Shown: positions 1 through 8,152, numbered from the stretch's first letter. The stretch is 64,000 nucleotides of DNA from JBEKUY01 sp049514555 (GCA_049514555.1 JBEKUY010000003.1:310001-374000); one strand, 5' to 3'. Translations and numbers: made by a program. Notes: generated from the letters alone by a model not told the origin.

Positions 1-612
1 ATGGCGCTGGACGCACGCGTGGTCCTCGCTGACCCCAAGACCAAGGAGGAGGACCTTCCCCGGCCTGCCATCCGGCCATACCCGGCACAATATATTTCCC
101 GTTGGCAGACGAAGAACGGCACGGATGTCCTCATTCGGCCCATCCGGCCTGAGGATGAACCTTTGATGGTGAAGTTCCACGGGACGCTTTCCGAACAGAC
201 CGTTTATTTGCGCTTCTTCCATATGGCCAACCTCAGCGCGCGCATTGCTCACGGGCGGCTTCTGCGGAAGTGCTACATTGACTACGATCGCGAGATGGCT
301 TTGGTGGTGGAGCACGTCGGGCCCAGCGGCGAGCCCGCGATTATCGGCGTGGGCCGCTTGACGCGCATGCACGCTCCCCGGTCGGCGGAGATTGCCATCC
401 TCATCACCGACGATTTCCAGCGCCAGGGACTCGGGGGCGAACTCATCCGGCGGCTGCTGGATATTGCGCGCATCGAGAAACTCGGCCGCATTGTGGCTCA
501 CATTCTCCCGGAGAATGCCGTCACGCGTGCCTTCTCCGACCGCTTCGGCTTCACCGTAGAACCCGCCGGGGACCAGAATCATCTGCGGGCGGTCAAGAAC
601 CTCGACTTGTAG
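1..612 (+). CDS. C-terminal part of acyl-CoA synthetase/GNAT acetyltransferase fusion (cut by window edge)
   Basis: The readable 203 residues begin with ALDARVVL, a string typical of the end of the ATP-grasp domain in NDP-forming acyl-CoA synthetases. A linker (about 20-35) follows, then a GNAT domain (about 40-195) with the acetyl-CoA loop signature QRQGLGGELI near residue 140. This order matches the Pat/AcuA-like fusions that acetylate protein lysines, for example acetyl-CoA synthetase. The first codon here is ATG, but the residues before the GNAT domain look like the tail of a longer protein, so I read it as an internal methionine and the gene as truncated by the window. A free-standing GNAT enzyme is the alternative. 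The domain is seen; the fusion is inferred. Confidence 0.75.
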   Translation: MALDARVVLADPKTKEEDLPRPAIRPYPAQYISRWQTKNGTDVLIRPIRPEDEPLMVKFHGTLSEQTVYLRFFHMANLSARIAHGRLLRKCYIDYDREMALVVEHVGPSGEPAIIGVGRLTRMHAPRSAEIAILITDDFQRQGLGGELIRRLLDIARIEKLGRIVAHILPENAVTRAFSDRFGFTVEPAGDQNHLRAVKNLDL

Positions 613-755
613 CCGAACGGGCCCGACACCCGGCGCCCTCCTCGTGGCCATCCAGCCGAATGGTGTTCTATTCGTGTAGAGACAGTGTCTCCGCGCAGCC
701 GGAGTGGCGCTACTCCACGTCTCCATGATCCAGGGTTGTCTCGGGAGGCCGGAAA

Positions 756-866
756 ATGAAACCCCGCCGGCCGGGGGGGAAGAAGGAGAACTGCCGGCCG
801 GCGGGATACTGGAGGGACTCGAAGCCGCTGCTGGTTGCTATCGCTCTTTTCGAGCCGTCAACCTGA
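756..866 (+). CDS. Possible 36-residue small protein
   Basis: An ATG preceded by GGAGG at a 7-base spacing opens a 36-codon frame ending in TGA. The product begins MKPRRPGGKKEN and has a short hydrophobic stretch near the C-terminus (LLVAIALF). A perfect 12-base inverted repeat lies inside the frame, so the sequence may instead be an RNA hairpin rather than coding. No family is recognised. The ribosome binding site is the only positive evidence. Confidence 0.18.
   Translation: MKPRRPGGKKENCRPAGYWRDSKPLLVAIALFEPST
763..805. repeat. GC-rich perfect inverted repeat (12-base arms)
   Basis: CCCGCCGGCCGG at 763-774 is matched by its exact reverse complement at 794-805, with a 19-base loop. No T-tract follows on either strand, so it is not a classical intrinsic terminator. 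It lies between the GNAT gene and the regulator block and could end or stabilise transcripts. Confidence 0.5.
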
Positions 867-932
867 TCCAGAGCGGCAATATCTTTGTGTGACCTCCTTC
901 TACGTCACCCACAACAGAACCCCTGTATCCAC

Positions 933-1361
933 TCAGGCTTTTTGCGCAGAGGCAGCCGGGGCCCCGCTGTCCGGCTGCCTCGTATGCGCCGCCTGCCCGA
1001 GCGCCCTCTCACGCTCGAGCTGCTGAATCGTCGTCACGAGCCAGCCGGTGAGGGCTTGCTCAGCCTCGCGTTGCGTGCCCCAGCGGTACAGGGCGTCCAG
1101 CGTCTCGCCCGCGGCGCTCAATGGAATCAGCCGGCAGGCGAACCTTTCATGACGAAACTCTTCCGGCACAAGCTGCATCAGCACGCATTCATGACAGGGC
1201 GCCGGATGAGCCTTGCTGTCATAGTTCATGCAGGTCGGCGAGTCCTCAAAGAAGAACTGCGGCCGCCAAGGCTCCCGCGGGGAACGTCCGTAACCGTTAG
1301 ACTTCAGGTACTGGAGTTCGGACTTCAGAACCTCCAGTATGTCCCGGTCATCCCCCCGCAC
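933..1361 (-). CDS. Conserved cysteine-containing hypothetical protein
   Basis: The start is set at a GTG preceded by GGAGG at a 6-base spacing, giving 142 residues; longer readings have no ribosome site. The protein is soluble and shows SPTCMNYDS, then PCHEC, then FACRLIPL, giving four cysteines that could bind a metal or form disulphides. An alpha-helical C-terminus (WLVTTIQQLERER) and an Ala/Gln-rich tail follow. It is divergent from the Crp/Fnr gene and shares its upstream region, which carries a perfect CRP-type box, so it may belong to the same regulon. I do not recognise a named family and assign no function. Codon-level plausibility and the good start favour a real gene over the overlapping frame on the other strand. 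Confidence 0.65.
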   Translation of the reverse strand: MRGDDRDILEVLKSELQYLKSNGYGRSPREPWRPQFFFEDSPTCMNYDSKAHPAPCHECVLMQLVPEEFRHERFACRLIPLSAAGETLDALYRWGTQREAEQALTGWLVTTIQQLERERALGQAAHTRQPDSGAPAASAQKA

Positions 1362-1412
1362 AACGCACCTCCAGGTGCAAAGCCAGTCTGGAACAGAGCC
1401 CGCGACTTCGCC

Positions 1413-1426
1413 GTGACCGTGGTCAC
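1413..1426. promoter_or_regulatory. Perfect 14-base palindrome in divergent intergenic region
   Basis: GTGACCGTGGTCAC is fully self-complementary and lies 7 bases from the TGTGA-N6-TCACA box. It could be a second regulator site for the gene on the minus strand. Its inner GTGAC/GTCAC halves resemble CRP-type half-sites at a shorter spacing. Confidence 0.35.
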
Positions 1427-1433
1427 CCTGTGA

Positions 1434-1449
1434 TGTGACCCAAATCACA
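1434..1449. promoter_or_regulatory. CRP-type operator, perfect TGTGA-N6-TCACA
   Basis: The sequence TGTGACCCAAATCACA matches the CRP-family consensus in both half-sites. It lies in the divergent region, 82 bases before the start of the Crp/Fnr gene, whose recognition helix (SRETVTR) is CRP-like and predicts TGTGA half-sites. Counting +41.5 from its centre puts a start near 1483, where AACACT (1471-1476) keeps the A2 and T6 of a -10 box. Autoregulation is plausible but inferred. Confidence 0.65.
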
Positions 1450-1530
1450 GCCCTTCGGCCTCGCCTCCGCAACACTAGGGGTGGTGCACCGGATGTCCAG
1501 ACCGGCGGGGTGTGAAAGGAGGGTGGAACC

Positions 1531-2310
1531 GTGACGAACCGTTTCCGGTTGGTTGCTCCCTCAAGACGCCGTATAATGAAAGTCGTGGCGCGGGCACCAA
1601 ACCCTTACGGCCTGGAAATCATTGAGAGTTGCTTGAATTGTCCTCACCGGGAGGAACGCCTCTTTTGCAACCTTTCCCAGGCCGCTGTGGAGCGGCTGGC
1701 CAACATCACTTCGCCCGCCTCCTATCCCAAGGGCGCCACGCTGTTCGTCGAAGGCCAGACGCCGCGTGGGGTGTTCATTGTCTGCGAAGGGCACGTCAAG
1801 CTCTCCACTTCCTCGTCCGATGGAAAGACGTTGATCTTGAGGATTGCCGAGCCGGGCGATGTTCTCGGATTGCCGGGGACGATTTCCGGGAAGCCTTACG
1901 AAGTCACCGCCGAGGTCCTTGACCCGGTGCAGGCCAATTTCATCGCCCGCCAGAGTTTCCTCACTTTTCTTCAGGAACACAGCGATGCTGCGGTCCGCGT
2001 GGCCGAGCAATTGAGCGAAACCTACCACTCCGCTTTCGCCGAGATGCGCACGATCGGCCTGTCCCATTCAGCCGAGGAGAAGTTCGCGCGGTTCCTCCTG
2101 GACTGGTCGTCCGATCACACGCGGGAAAGAGGCCCGGTCCGGCTGAAGCTCCCTCTGACCCACGAGGAAATCGCGCAAATGATCGGCGCCTCACGCGAGA
2201 CGGTCACCCGACTCTTCGCCGAGTTGAAGAGGAGACGCATCCTCCAGGTGAAGGGCTCGACTCTCGTGATCACGGATCGCGGAGAGCTTGAAAAACTGGT
2301 GGGTTCATAG
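1531..2310 (+). CDS. Crp/Fnr-family transcriptional regulator with N-terminal cysteine cluster
   Basis: This 259-residue protein has a cyclic-nucleotide-binding-like beta-roll (about 47-160), a dimer helix and a C-terminal winged helix (about 200-259). The recognition helix reads GASRETVTR, matching the R-E-x3-R pattern of CRP, which contacts TGTGA, rather than the FNR pattern for TTGAT. The N-terminus has C34-x2-C37-x8-C46 and a fourth cysteine at 85, so an FNR-like iron-sulphur or redox sensor is possible but unproven. The GTG start follows AAAGGAGGG by about 8 bases. Matching boxes lie upstream of its own gene and of the cytochrome cluster that begins 179 bases downstream, making it the likely regulator of that cluster. 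Confidence 0.9.
   Translation: MTNRFRLVAPSRRRIMKVVARAPNPYGLEIIESCLNCPHREERLFCNLSQAAVERLANITSPASYPKGATLFVEGQTPRGVFIVCEGHVKLSTSSSDGKTLILRIAEPGDVLGLPGTISGKPYEVTAEVLDPVQANFIARQSFLTFLQEHSDAAVRVAEQLSETYHSAFAEMRTIGLSHSAEEKFARFLLDWSSDHTRERGPVRLKLPLTHEEIAQMIGASRETVTRLFAELKRRRILQVKGSTLVITDRGELEKLVGS
1549..1577 (+). promoter_or_regulatory. Near-consensus sigma70-like promoter inside the 5' end of the regulator gene
   Basis: TTGGTT and TATAAT are separated by exactly 17 bases. The element overlaps codons 7-16 of the longer reading of the Crp/Fnr gene. Either it is a chance match or the regulator also has a short transcript starting near 1584, which would need a start such as GTG at 1585, still upstream of the cysteine cluster. 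Confidence 0.3.
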
Positions 2311-2358
2311 CACTATTCCTTCTGCCGGTCGGGCCCTGGGGATGCCCGGCCTTTCGTT

Positions 2359-2400
2359 TGTGACCTATGTCACATATAGGCATGACGCGGGTCACATACT
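2359..2400 (+). promoter_or_regulatory. Predicted class II CRP/FNR-type promoter of the electron-transfer cluster
   Basis: TGTGACCTATGTCACA (2359-2374) is a perfect TGTGA-N6-TCACA box. CATACT at 2395-2400 is a plausible -10 element and places the box centre about 41 bases upstream of a start near 2407, the classical position for activation by overlapping the -35 region. A second, half-matching site (CATGA-N6-TCACA, 2381-2396) overlaps the -10 and could mediate repression. The ATG of the first cytochrome gene is at 2489. Confidence 0.65.
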
Positions 2401-2488
2401 TTGGTCTCCAAGGCATTGCACGATGCAAACGCATTGGGTCCCTGGGTCTCGACGTTGGGGGGGCGTTTTCACTTCTGGAGGGAGACAC

Positions 2489-3433
2489 ATGGAACATTGG
2501 GGGAGATCCCGTGCAACCCCGCTTTTTGCCGCCCTGGTTCTGACCGTTTCGCTGCTGTTCCTGTGTCAGGTCGCAAGATCGCAAACTCAGACTGCCGCGC
2601 CCGCGCCAGCGAAGCCGTCGAAGGATTCCGGGTACGTGGGTGCGGAGACCTGCAAGACGTGTCACGAAGAGATCTACAACGGCTGGGAGAAGAGCCCTCA
2701 CTGGAAGCAGACATACAAAGAGGGCGGCATCGCGAAGCACGGCTGCGAGGATTGCCACGGTCCCGGTTCAGCTCACGTCGAGAGCGGTGGGGACATCACC
2801 AAGATTTTCGTCTTTAACGATCACTCGGCCAAGGAGATCAACGACCGCTGCCTCACCTGCCACGCGGGCGGTTCGCAGCACATGAATGCGATCAACTCGA
2901 TTCACTCGGCCAGCGATGTGAGTTGCATCTCCTGCCACTCCCCGCACCACGCGGAGACGAATGAGTTCCTCCTGAAGAAATCGCAGCCCCAGCTTTGCTT
3001 CTCGTGCCATCTCCAGCAAAAAGCCCAGTTCGACATGCCGTTCCATCATCGGGTGAACGAAGGGCTGGTCCAGTGCACCGACTGTCACAATCCGCACGGC
3101 ACAGTCAAGCCCAAGCAGGTGCAGACTTCCTCCACGCAGAATGCGGTCTGCTTCAAGTGTCACACGGACAAGCAGGGGCCTTTTGTGTTCGAGCATGCGC
3201 CCGTAAAGATCGATGGATGCCAGTCGTGCCACCTGACGCACGGTGGACCAAATCCCCACATGTTGAAACTGAGCAACGTCAACCTGCTCTGCCTGCAGTG
3301 CCACACGACTTCGTCCTTCAGCTCCGCGCCGGGAGCTCCTTCGTTCCACAACCAGGCGAGCTTTTTTCAGTCGTGCGTGCTGTGTCACTCGCAAATTCAC
3401 GGCTCCAACTTCGATGCAACCTTCTTCAAATAG
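2489..3433 (+). CDS. DmsE/MtrA-family decaheme c-type cytochrome
   Basis: The ATG at 2489 follows GGAGGGAGACAC; upstream codons in the same frame are the promoter region. The 314-residue product has an N-terminal signal/anchor (AALVLTVSLLFLCQVARS) and ten CxxCH haem motifs from about residue 54 to the C-terminus, with many extra histidines for bis-His ligation. Ten haems in about 310 residues next to a large outer-membrane barrel is the MtrA/PioA/DmsE arrangement, in which the cytochrome sits inside the barrel as a wire across the outer membrane. The family-level call is strong. Direction of electron flow (metal reduction or iron oxidation) cannot be read from sequence. Confidence 0.9.
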   Translation: MEHWGRSRATPLFAALVLTVSLLFLCQVARSQTQTAAPAPAKPSKDSGYVGAETCKTCHEEIYNGWEKSPHWKQTYKEGGIAKHGCEDCHGPGSAHVESGGDITKIFVFNDHSAKEINDRCLTCHAGGSQHMNAINSIHSASDVSCISCHSPHHAETNEFLLKKSQPQLCFSCHLQQKAQFDMPFHHRVNEGLVQCTDCHNPHGTVKPKQVQTSSTQNAVCFKCHTDKQGPFVFEHAPVKIDGCQSCHLTHGGPNPHMLKLSNVNLLCLQCHTTSSFSSAPGAPSFHNQASFFQSCVLCHSQIHGSNFDATFFK

Positions 3434-3530
3434 AAGGCGCCATAAACTCTTTTTCAATTATGGAGAAGGCAGGCAAGCCAAACAGACGGTAAGCCGGGAA
3501 TGATATTTTTGAACGGGGGAGAGAAAAGCT

Positions 3531-6161
3531 ATGAAAAACCGCCTGGGGGTTCACTCGATTCCTTCCGTCGTCTTTATCGTGGCGCTCTTCCTTTCGCCTG
3601 TTGCCCGCGCCCAAGACAACCCCGGAGAATCGAAAGGAATTAATTCGGGCGATTACAATATCCACTCGTCAATCGAATTCGGCTATCGACTGAGCGAAAT
3701 CAACGGCAACATAAACACCTACAATACGTTCGAGAACCTCGGTTCCGGCCTCCGCCTCTTCGACTTTTCCCTGGACATGCGCTCTTTGAACCACCAGGGA
3801 ATCTTCTTCGACAGCCTGAGTTTCAGCAACTTCGGATATGGCGGCGATCCAAACGACGTGACGCGCCTGCGCGTCGAAAAGAATAAATGGTACGACTTTC
3901 GCTCGCTATTCCGCCGCGACAAGAACTTTTGGGACTATAACCTGTGGGCCAACCCGTTGAACCCGGCCAGATTGAACCCGGCGGGGTCTTTGACGACCGG
4001 CTGCTACGTGGGTCCGCCTACGACGGCTTTCCCACAGGGCGCTCCGGCATTCTGCTCGAACCCTGCCGTGGCGCAAAGCAATTCACTTCACGCACTGGAT
4101 CTTGTGCGCCGCATGCAGGACTACGATCTCACGCTGCTTCCGAATTCGGCGGTGCGATTCCGACTGGGGTATTCCCGTAACCGCGACGAGGGACCCGGTT
4201 CCTTCACCACGGATGCGGGGACGATATCGGCCTTCAATGAGATCTATAGCTACACGACGAATGCCTATCGCGCCGGAGTCGATTTCCGCGTCCTGCCCCG
4301 AACGACGCTTTCCTTTGACGAGTTCCTCAGTTACTACAAGCAGGACAACGTCATTGCCGATAACCCCGCTGTCAATCCGCAGAATTTCGGATTCGTCCTC
4401 GCAAACCCTTCGGGGCTGGGCACGCCGAACGGCACCCTCGTAGACCTGGGAAACATTTGGAGTACGCAAACACCCGCCGAGGCCCTCCCCTGCGCGACTC
4501 CGATCGTGGCCGGCACGGCCAACACCGCCACCCCCACGTGCAACGGATTCTTGTCCTATAGTCAGGTAGGCAATCCGCGGAACTTCATGCCCACGGAGCG
4601 ATTCCGCTTCCAATCGAACTATTTCAAGAACTTCGAAATGTCCGGCTCGGCAGGTTACAGCTCAAGCGACTATGCATACTCTGACCTCTCAGAGGTCGTG
4701 AACAGTTGGACCTCCCGGACTGCGGCGCGTGGAAGTACGGCGGGAGGACCGGTAAAAAGCAAGCGTGTTTCGGTGAACGCGGATTGGTCCGGTGTGTATT
4801 CCATAAATGGCAAGCTCCGGATCCTCGATTTCTTCCGGTATGACAACTGGCGCACCCCGGGAATGTGGGCGCTCGACGAAACGAATATCTTTGGCACCGG
4901 CTATGCGGGTCTGGCCGGCTTGCAACAGAGTCAGGCAGTCTTCAACACGACCAATTGCCCTCCGGGCTCCAATGCGCTGACTTGCCCGCAGCACGCGGCA
5001 AACTCGGCCGCCGATGTGATCACCGGTCTGGCCTCATCGTTTCTGGGCCAGAACCTGAAATCAAACACTCTAGAGCTCCAATACGACTTCAACAGGCGCC
5101 TGGGCGCCCATATCGGCTACCTCTACACGAACCGAACCATCGCCCAGTTCAGCGATACGAACGACTCGGGGCTGATCTATTTCCCGGGTGGCACAACCGC
5201 GACGGCGGCGAATGATTACCTCGCCGCGCGCGGTAGTTGCGCCATGGTTGCTGGCGCTCTGCCCGCCGGGTGCACGCTCAATGCAGACGGGTCGGTGACT
5301 TTTGCCGCTCCTGCGGCGGCGAGCCCAACTCGCAGTCTCACAGCCATCAATGAGAATGCGTTGCTGCTGGGGGTCGTCGCGCGTCCCCTGAATGCCCTGC
5401 GCATCACCGCCGACCTGGAGTTCGGTTACAATGACGCCTCCTATGCGCGGATCGATCCCCGGGAAGTGCAGTCCTACAAGATCCATGCGAATTACAAACC
5501 GCACCCGTGGGCCACGCTCGATGGCGCGGTTGAGATTCATGAAAACCGCGACAACGTCTCGACAGTGGACGACCTGGAGCACGACCGCTCGTACAGCTTC
5601 GCCACGATATTGACGGCGAATCCGCGCCTGTCCGTCGACTTCGGATACAACTACTGGAACGTCTACAGCCAGTCGTTAATCTGTTTCGCGTACTCCACTT
5701 CCTCTGCAAACCCGGCGCCCCCGCCCGCCACTCTGCCTGTGTCCACGTTCCCGCCCGGTGCGCCGATGCTGCCGACGGGGCCGGCGTGCCCGATTACAGG
5801 TGCGTCGTCGCCCCTGGGAACGCTTTCGACATATGGCAGCACGGATCATTTCGCCCATGCCGCCGTGATGTGGAAACCCATGAAGCGGGTGACGGCGATG
5901 GCGGGTTATGGCGGCAGCTTTGTCCGCGGCAACACGATTTTCCTGAACCCTCTCACGCCTTCCGGCACACTTGATTTCAACTATCAAAGACCGTACGCGT
6001 CGATTGCCATCGATGTCTATCGAGGCCTCACCTACAAGGTGTCTTGGAATTATTACGGGTTCAACGAGGCGGGAAACGCGAACCCATTTGGACTTGCGGC
6101 GATTCAGTTGCCGGACTTTAACGGCAGCAATGCCACATTCTCGTTCCGGTATTCGTTTTGA
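3531..6161 (+). CDS. MtrB/PioB-like outer-membrane beta-barrel, partner of the decaheme cytochrome
   Basis: The 876-residue product starts after GGGGGAGAG, has a signal peptide ending near VARA-Q (residue 28), and ends in FSFRYSF, the aromatic C-terminal signature of BAM-inserted barrels. The body is full of alternating polar/aromatic strands (for example DFGYNYWNVYSQS, ATFSFRYSF) and long Gly/Ala/Pro-rich loops, several with paired cysteines (TGCYVG and AFCSNP). It is longer than Shewanella MtrB (about 700 residues) and lacks the N-terminal CxxC of that protein. Position directly after a decaheme MtrA-type gene supports the porin-cytochrome role. Family assignment rests on context and architecture; sequence divergence is considerable. 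Confidence 0.8.
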   Translation: MKNRLGVHSIPSVVFIVALFLSPVARAQDNPGESKGINSGDYNIHSSIEFGYRLSEINGNINTYNTFENLGSGLRLFDFSLDMRSLNHQGIFFDSLSFSNFGYGGDPNDVTRLRVEKNKWYDFRSLFRRDKNFWDYNLWANPLNPARLNPAGSLTTGCYVGPPTTAFPQGAPAFCSNPAVAQSNSLHALDLVRRMQDYDLTLLPNSAVRFRLGYSRNRDEGPGSFTTDAGTISAFNEIYSYTTNAYRAGVDFRVLPRTTLSFDEFLSYYKQDNVIADNPAVNPQNFGFVLANPSGLGTPNGTLVDLGNIWSTQTPAEALPCATPIVAGTANTATPTCNGFLSYSQVGNPRNFMPTERFRFQSNYFKNFEMSGSAGYSSSDYAYSDLSEVVNSWTSRTAARGSTAGGPVKSKRVSVNADWSGVYSINGKLRILDFFRYDNWRTPGMWALDETNIFGTGYAGLAGLQQSQAVFNTTNCPPGSNALTCPQHAANSAADVITGLASSFLGQNLKSNTLELQYDFNRRLGAHIGYLYTNRTIAQFSDTNDSGLIYFPGGTTATAANDYLAARGSCAMVAGALPAGCTLNADGSVTFAAPAAASPTRSLTAINENALLLGVVARPLNALRITADLEFGYNDASYARIDPREVQSYKIHANYKPHPWATLDGAVEIHENRDNVSTVDDLEHDRSYSFATILTANPRLSVDFGYNYWNVYSQSLICFAYSTSSANPAPPPATLPVSTFPPGAPMLPTGPACPITGASSPLGTLSTYGSTDHFAHAAVMWKPMKRVTAMAGYGGSFVRGNTIFLNPLTPSGTLDFNYQRPYASIAIDVYRGLTYKVSWNYYGFNEAGNANPFGLAAIQLPDFNGSNATFSFRYSF

Positions 6162-6226
6162 GTTCAGGTGAGATGCGAGGAGGGGAATGTGTGCTATCTT
6201 TGGCCGGTTCCTTGGGGAGGACAGTG

Positions 6227-6568
6227 ATGAATCAGAGAGTGTTTCGGGCGGGTTCTATCTTGCTATCGATGGTTTCCATTCTGTTTCTCTTTGCAGTGTC
6301 AGTCCGCGCGCAGGGCGATGGGGCGACTGTCTACAAGACGAAGTGCGCCATGTGCCACGGGCCCGATGGAAGCGCCAGTACGCCCATGGCCAAGTCCCTC
6401 AAGATCCGAGACTTTCGCTTGCCCGAAGTTCAAAAGCAGACCAATGCCGAGCTGACCCAGATCATTACGAAGGGCAAGGGGAAGATGCCCGCCTTTGAAA
6501 GCAAGGTGAGCAAAGAGCAGATCGAGCAGTTAGTAGCTTACGTTCGGGAGCTGGGCAAGAAGCACTGA
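6227..6568 (+). CDS. Small periplasmic monoheme class I cytochrome c (first copy)
   Basis: The 113-residue product starts at an ATG preceded by GGGGAGGACAGTG. A signal peptide ends near VRA-Q (about residue 29). It contains one CAMCH haem site and a likely Met ligand in GKMPAFE, followed by the C-terminal helix EQIEQLVAYVREL typical of class I cytochromes. It is a paralogue of the protein at 9618-9953 (shared YKTKCAMCH, GPDGS/SPDGS and KMP segments). A shuttle between inner-membrane complexes and the outer-membrane conduit is inferred from context. Confidence 0.9.
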   Translation: MNQRVFRAGSILLSMVSILFLFAVSVRAQGDGATVYKTKCAMCHGPDGSASTPMAKSLKIRDFRLPEVQKQTNAELTQIITKGKGKMPAFESKVSKEQIEQLVAYVRELGKKH

Positions 6569-6603
6569 GTTCCTGGCGGCATTCGCCAGCACAGCACGCC
6601 ACT

Positions 6604-7065
6604 ATGCAGATTCCGGAATCCCCCCGGGTGCAGCCGGAGCGGCGCCGCTTGGTGGAGATCTTATTGGGCGGCGGGCTCGTTGCCTCGGTTGCGTCTTTTC
6701 TCTACCCAGTCCTGCGCTATCTGGTTCCGCCTGCAGTCCCGGAGCTTGGCGGGGACGAGGTGGTGGCCGCGAAGGTCGGTGAGTTGAAGCTGAACGGCTC
6801 GAAAATCTTCCGTTTTGGCAATCGTCCCGGCATATTGATCCTGACAGCAGAAGGGGAATACCAGGCCCTGTCAGCCACCTGTACCCATCTAGGCTGCACG
6901 GTACAGTTCCGCAGCGACCTGCACGAAATCTGGTGCGCCTGCCACAACGGTCTTTACGACCTGAATGGACGCAACATCTCGGGCCCGCCTCCGCGTCCGC
7001 TGGAGGCCTTCCAAGTCCAGGTGCGCGGCGATGAAGTGGTCGTCCGCCGCAAGCGGGAGGCCTGA
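6604..7065 (+). CDS. Rieske [2Fe-2S] protein of a bc-type complex
   Basis: The 153-residue protein has one N-terminal membrane anchor (about 18-42, LVEILLGGGLVASVASFLYPVL) and a Rieske domain with box I CTHLGC and box II CACHNG, supplying the two Cys and two His cluster ligands. It is directly followed by cytochrome b with a single base between its stop and the GTG start, so the two are almost certainly co-translated. It would take electrons from quinol at the cytochrome b Qo site. There is no cytochrome c1/f gene; the downstream nonaheme protein probably fills that role. Confidence 0.93.
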   Translation: MQIPESPRVQPERRRLVEILLGGGLVASVASFLYPVLRYLVPPAVPELGGDEVVAAKVGELKLNGSKIFRFGNRPGILILTAEGEYQALSATCTHLGCTVQFRSDLHEIWCACHNGLYDLNGRNISGPPPRPLEAFQVQVRGDEVVVRRKREA

Positions 7066-7066
7066 G

Positions 7067-8152
7067 GTGGGCCTGCTGATCCGCGCCCGCGACTGGCTCG
7101 ATGAACGCTTTTCCTGGGCGGAACTGATTGCGCCGCTGCGCGAGAAGACGGTTCCCGTCCACCGGCTTTCCTATTGGTACTTCCTCGGCGGCATCACGCT
7201 CTTCCTTTTTATCGTCCAGGTGTGCACCGGGATCCTGCTGCTCCTTTACTACCGGCCGAGCGCCGACGGGGCGTTTGAAAGCGTGCAGTTCATCATGACG
7301 CGCGTGCAGTTTGGCTGGCTGGTGCGGTCCATTCATTCCTGGTCCGCCAACCTGATGATCTTCACCGCACTGGCGCACATGTTCAGCGTGCTGTTCTTGC
7401 GCTCCTACCGCAAGCCGCGAGAGCTGACCTGGGTCAGCGGCATGTTGCTGCTGTTTCTGGTGCTGGGCTTCGGCTTCAGCGGATACCTGCTGCCCTGGAA
7501 CACGCTGGCGTTTTTTGCCACCAAAGTGGGGACGCAGATCGTCGGCCAAGTGCCGCTCGTGGGTCACTGGCTGATGATTTTTCTGCGCGGCGGCGAAGAC
7601 GTGACCGGCGCCACGCTGACGCGCTTCTTCGGGTTCCACGTGGCTGTCCTGCCCGGACTGGCCACCCTGCTGATCGCGCTGCACCTTCTGTTGGTCCAGC
7701 GCCTCGGAATCAGTGTCCCGCCCAGAGTGGAAAGGCAGTGGCAGATACACCCCGAGCAGGCCCGTGAGATGAAATTCTTTCCCAGCTTTTTTCTGCGCGA
7801 ACTGATGGCGTGGTATATCGCGCTGGGCGTGCTCGGCGCGCTGGCTGCCCTGTCACCCTGGGGACTCGGCGTGAAGGCCGATCCCTTTTCTCCGGCTCCG
7901 GCCGGGATCAAGCCGGAGTGGTATTTCCTGTTCATGTTCCAGACGCTGAAGTTGATCCCAGCCAGGCTGTGGTTCGTGGACGGAGAGGTTCTCGGCATCT
8001 TCGTCTTTGGCCTCGCGGGACTCATCTGGCTCCTGCTTCCGTTTTTCGATCATCTCGGTCAGGGACGCGGCCGGAGGCTGATCCTGGGCGGGGGCATTTT
8101 CGCGCTCGCCTATATGGCGGCGATGACCATCTATGGCTATGTGGCGAAATAG
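7067..8152 (+). CDS. Cytochrome b of a Rieske/b complex, b6-type haem spacing fused to subunit IV-like part
   Basis: The GTG start follows GGGAGG by 6 bases, giving 361 residues. Membrane helices begin near residue 30. Haem ligands are H-x13-H (RSIHSWS to TALAHMF) and H-x14-H (FGFHVAV to IALHLLL); the longer second spacing is the b6 rather than mitochondrial pattern. The Qo motif appears as PEWYF in the second half, so b6-like and subunit IV-like portions are in one chain. The last 20 bases overlap the next gene. The enzyme should be a (mena)quinol oxidising or, in reverse, quinone reducing complex. Confidence 0.93.
   Translation: MGLLIRARDWLDERFSWAELIAPLREKTVPVHRLSYWYFLGGITLFLFIVQVCTGILLLLYYRPSADGAFESVQFIMTRVQFGWLVRSIHSWSANLMIFTALAHMFSVLFLRSYRKPRELTWVSGMLLLFLVLGFGFSGYLLPWNTLAFFATKVGTQIVGQVPLVGHWLMIFLRGGEDVTGATLTRFFGFHVAVLPGLATLLIALHLLLVQRLGISVPPRVERQWQIHPEQAREMKFFPSFFLRELMAWYIALGVLGALAALSPWGLGVKADPFSPAPAGIKPEWYFLFMFQTLKLIPARLWFVDGEVLGIFVFGLAGLIWLLLPFFDHLGQGRGRRLILGGGIFALAYMAAMTIYGYVAK

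Noticed and set aside
2288..2488. 67-codon upstream extension of the decaheme cytochrome
   Set aside because: It would cover the CRP-type box and promoter; the ATG at 2489 has a strong ribosome site and is followed by a proper signal peptide.
6602..7750. 382-codon minus-strand frame
   Set aside because: It is antisense to Rieske and cytochrome b; its Gln/His/Arg-rich composition is typical of a shadow frame.
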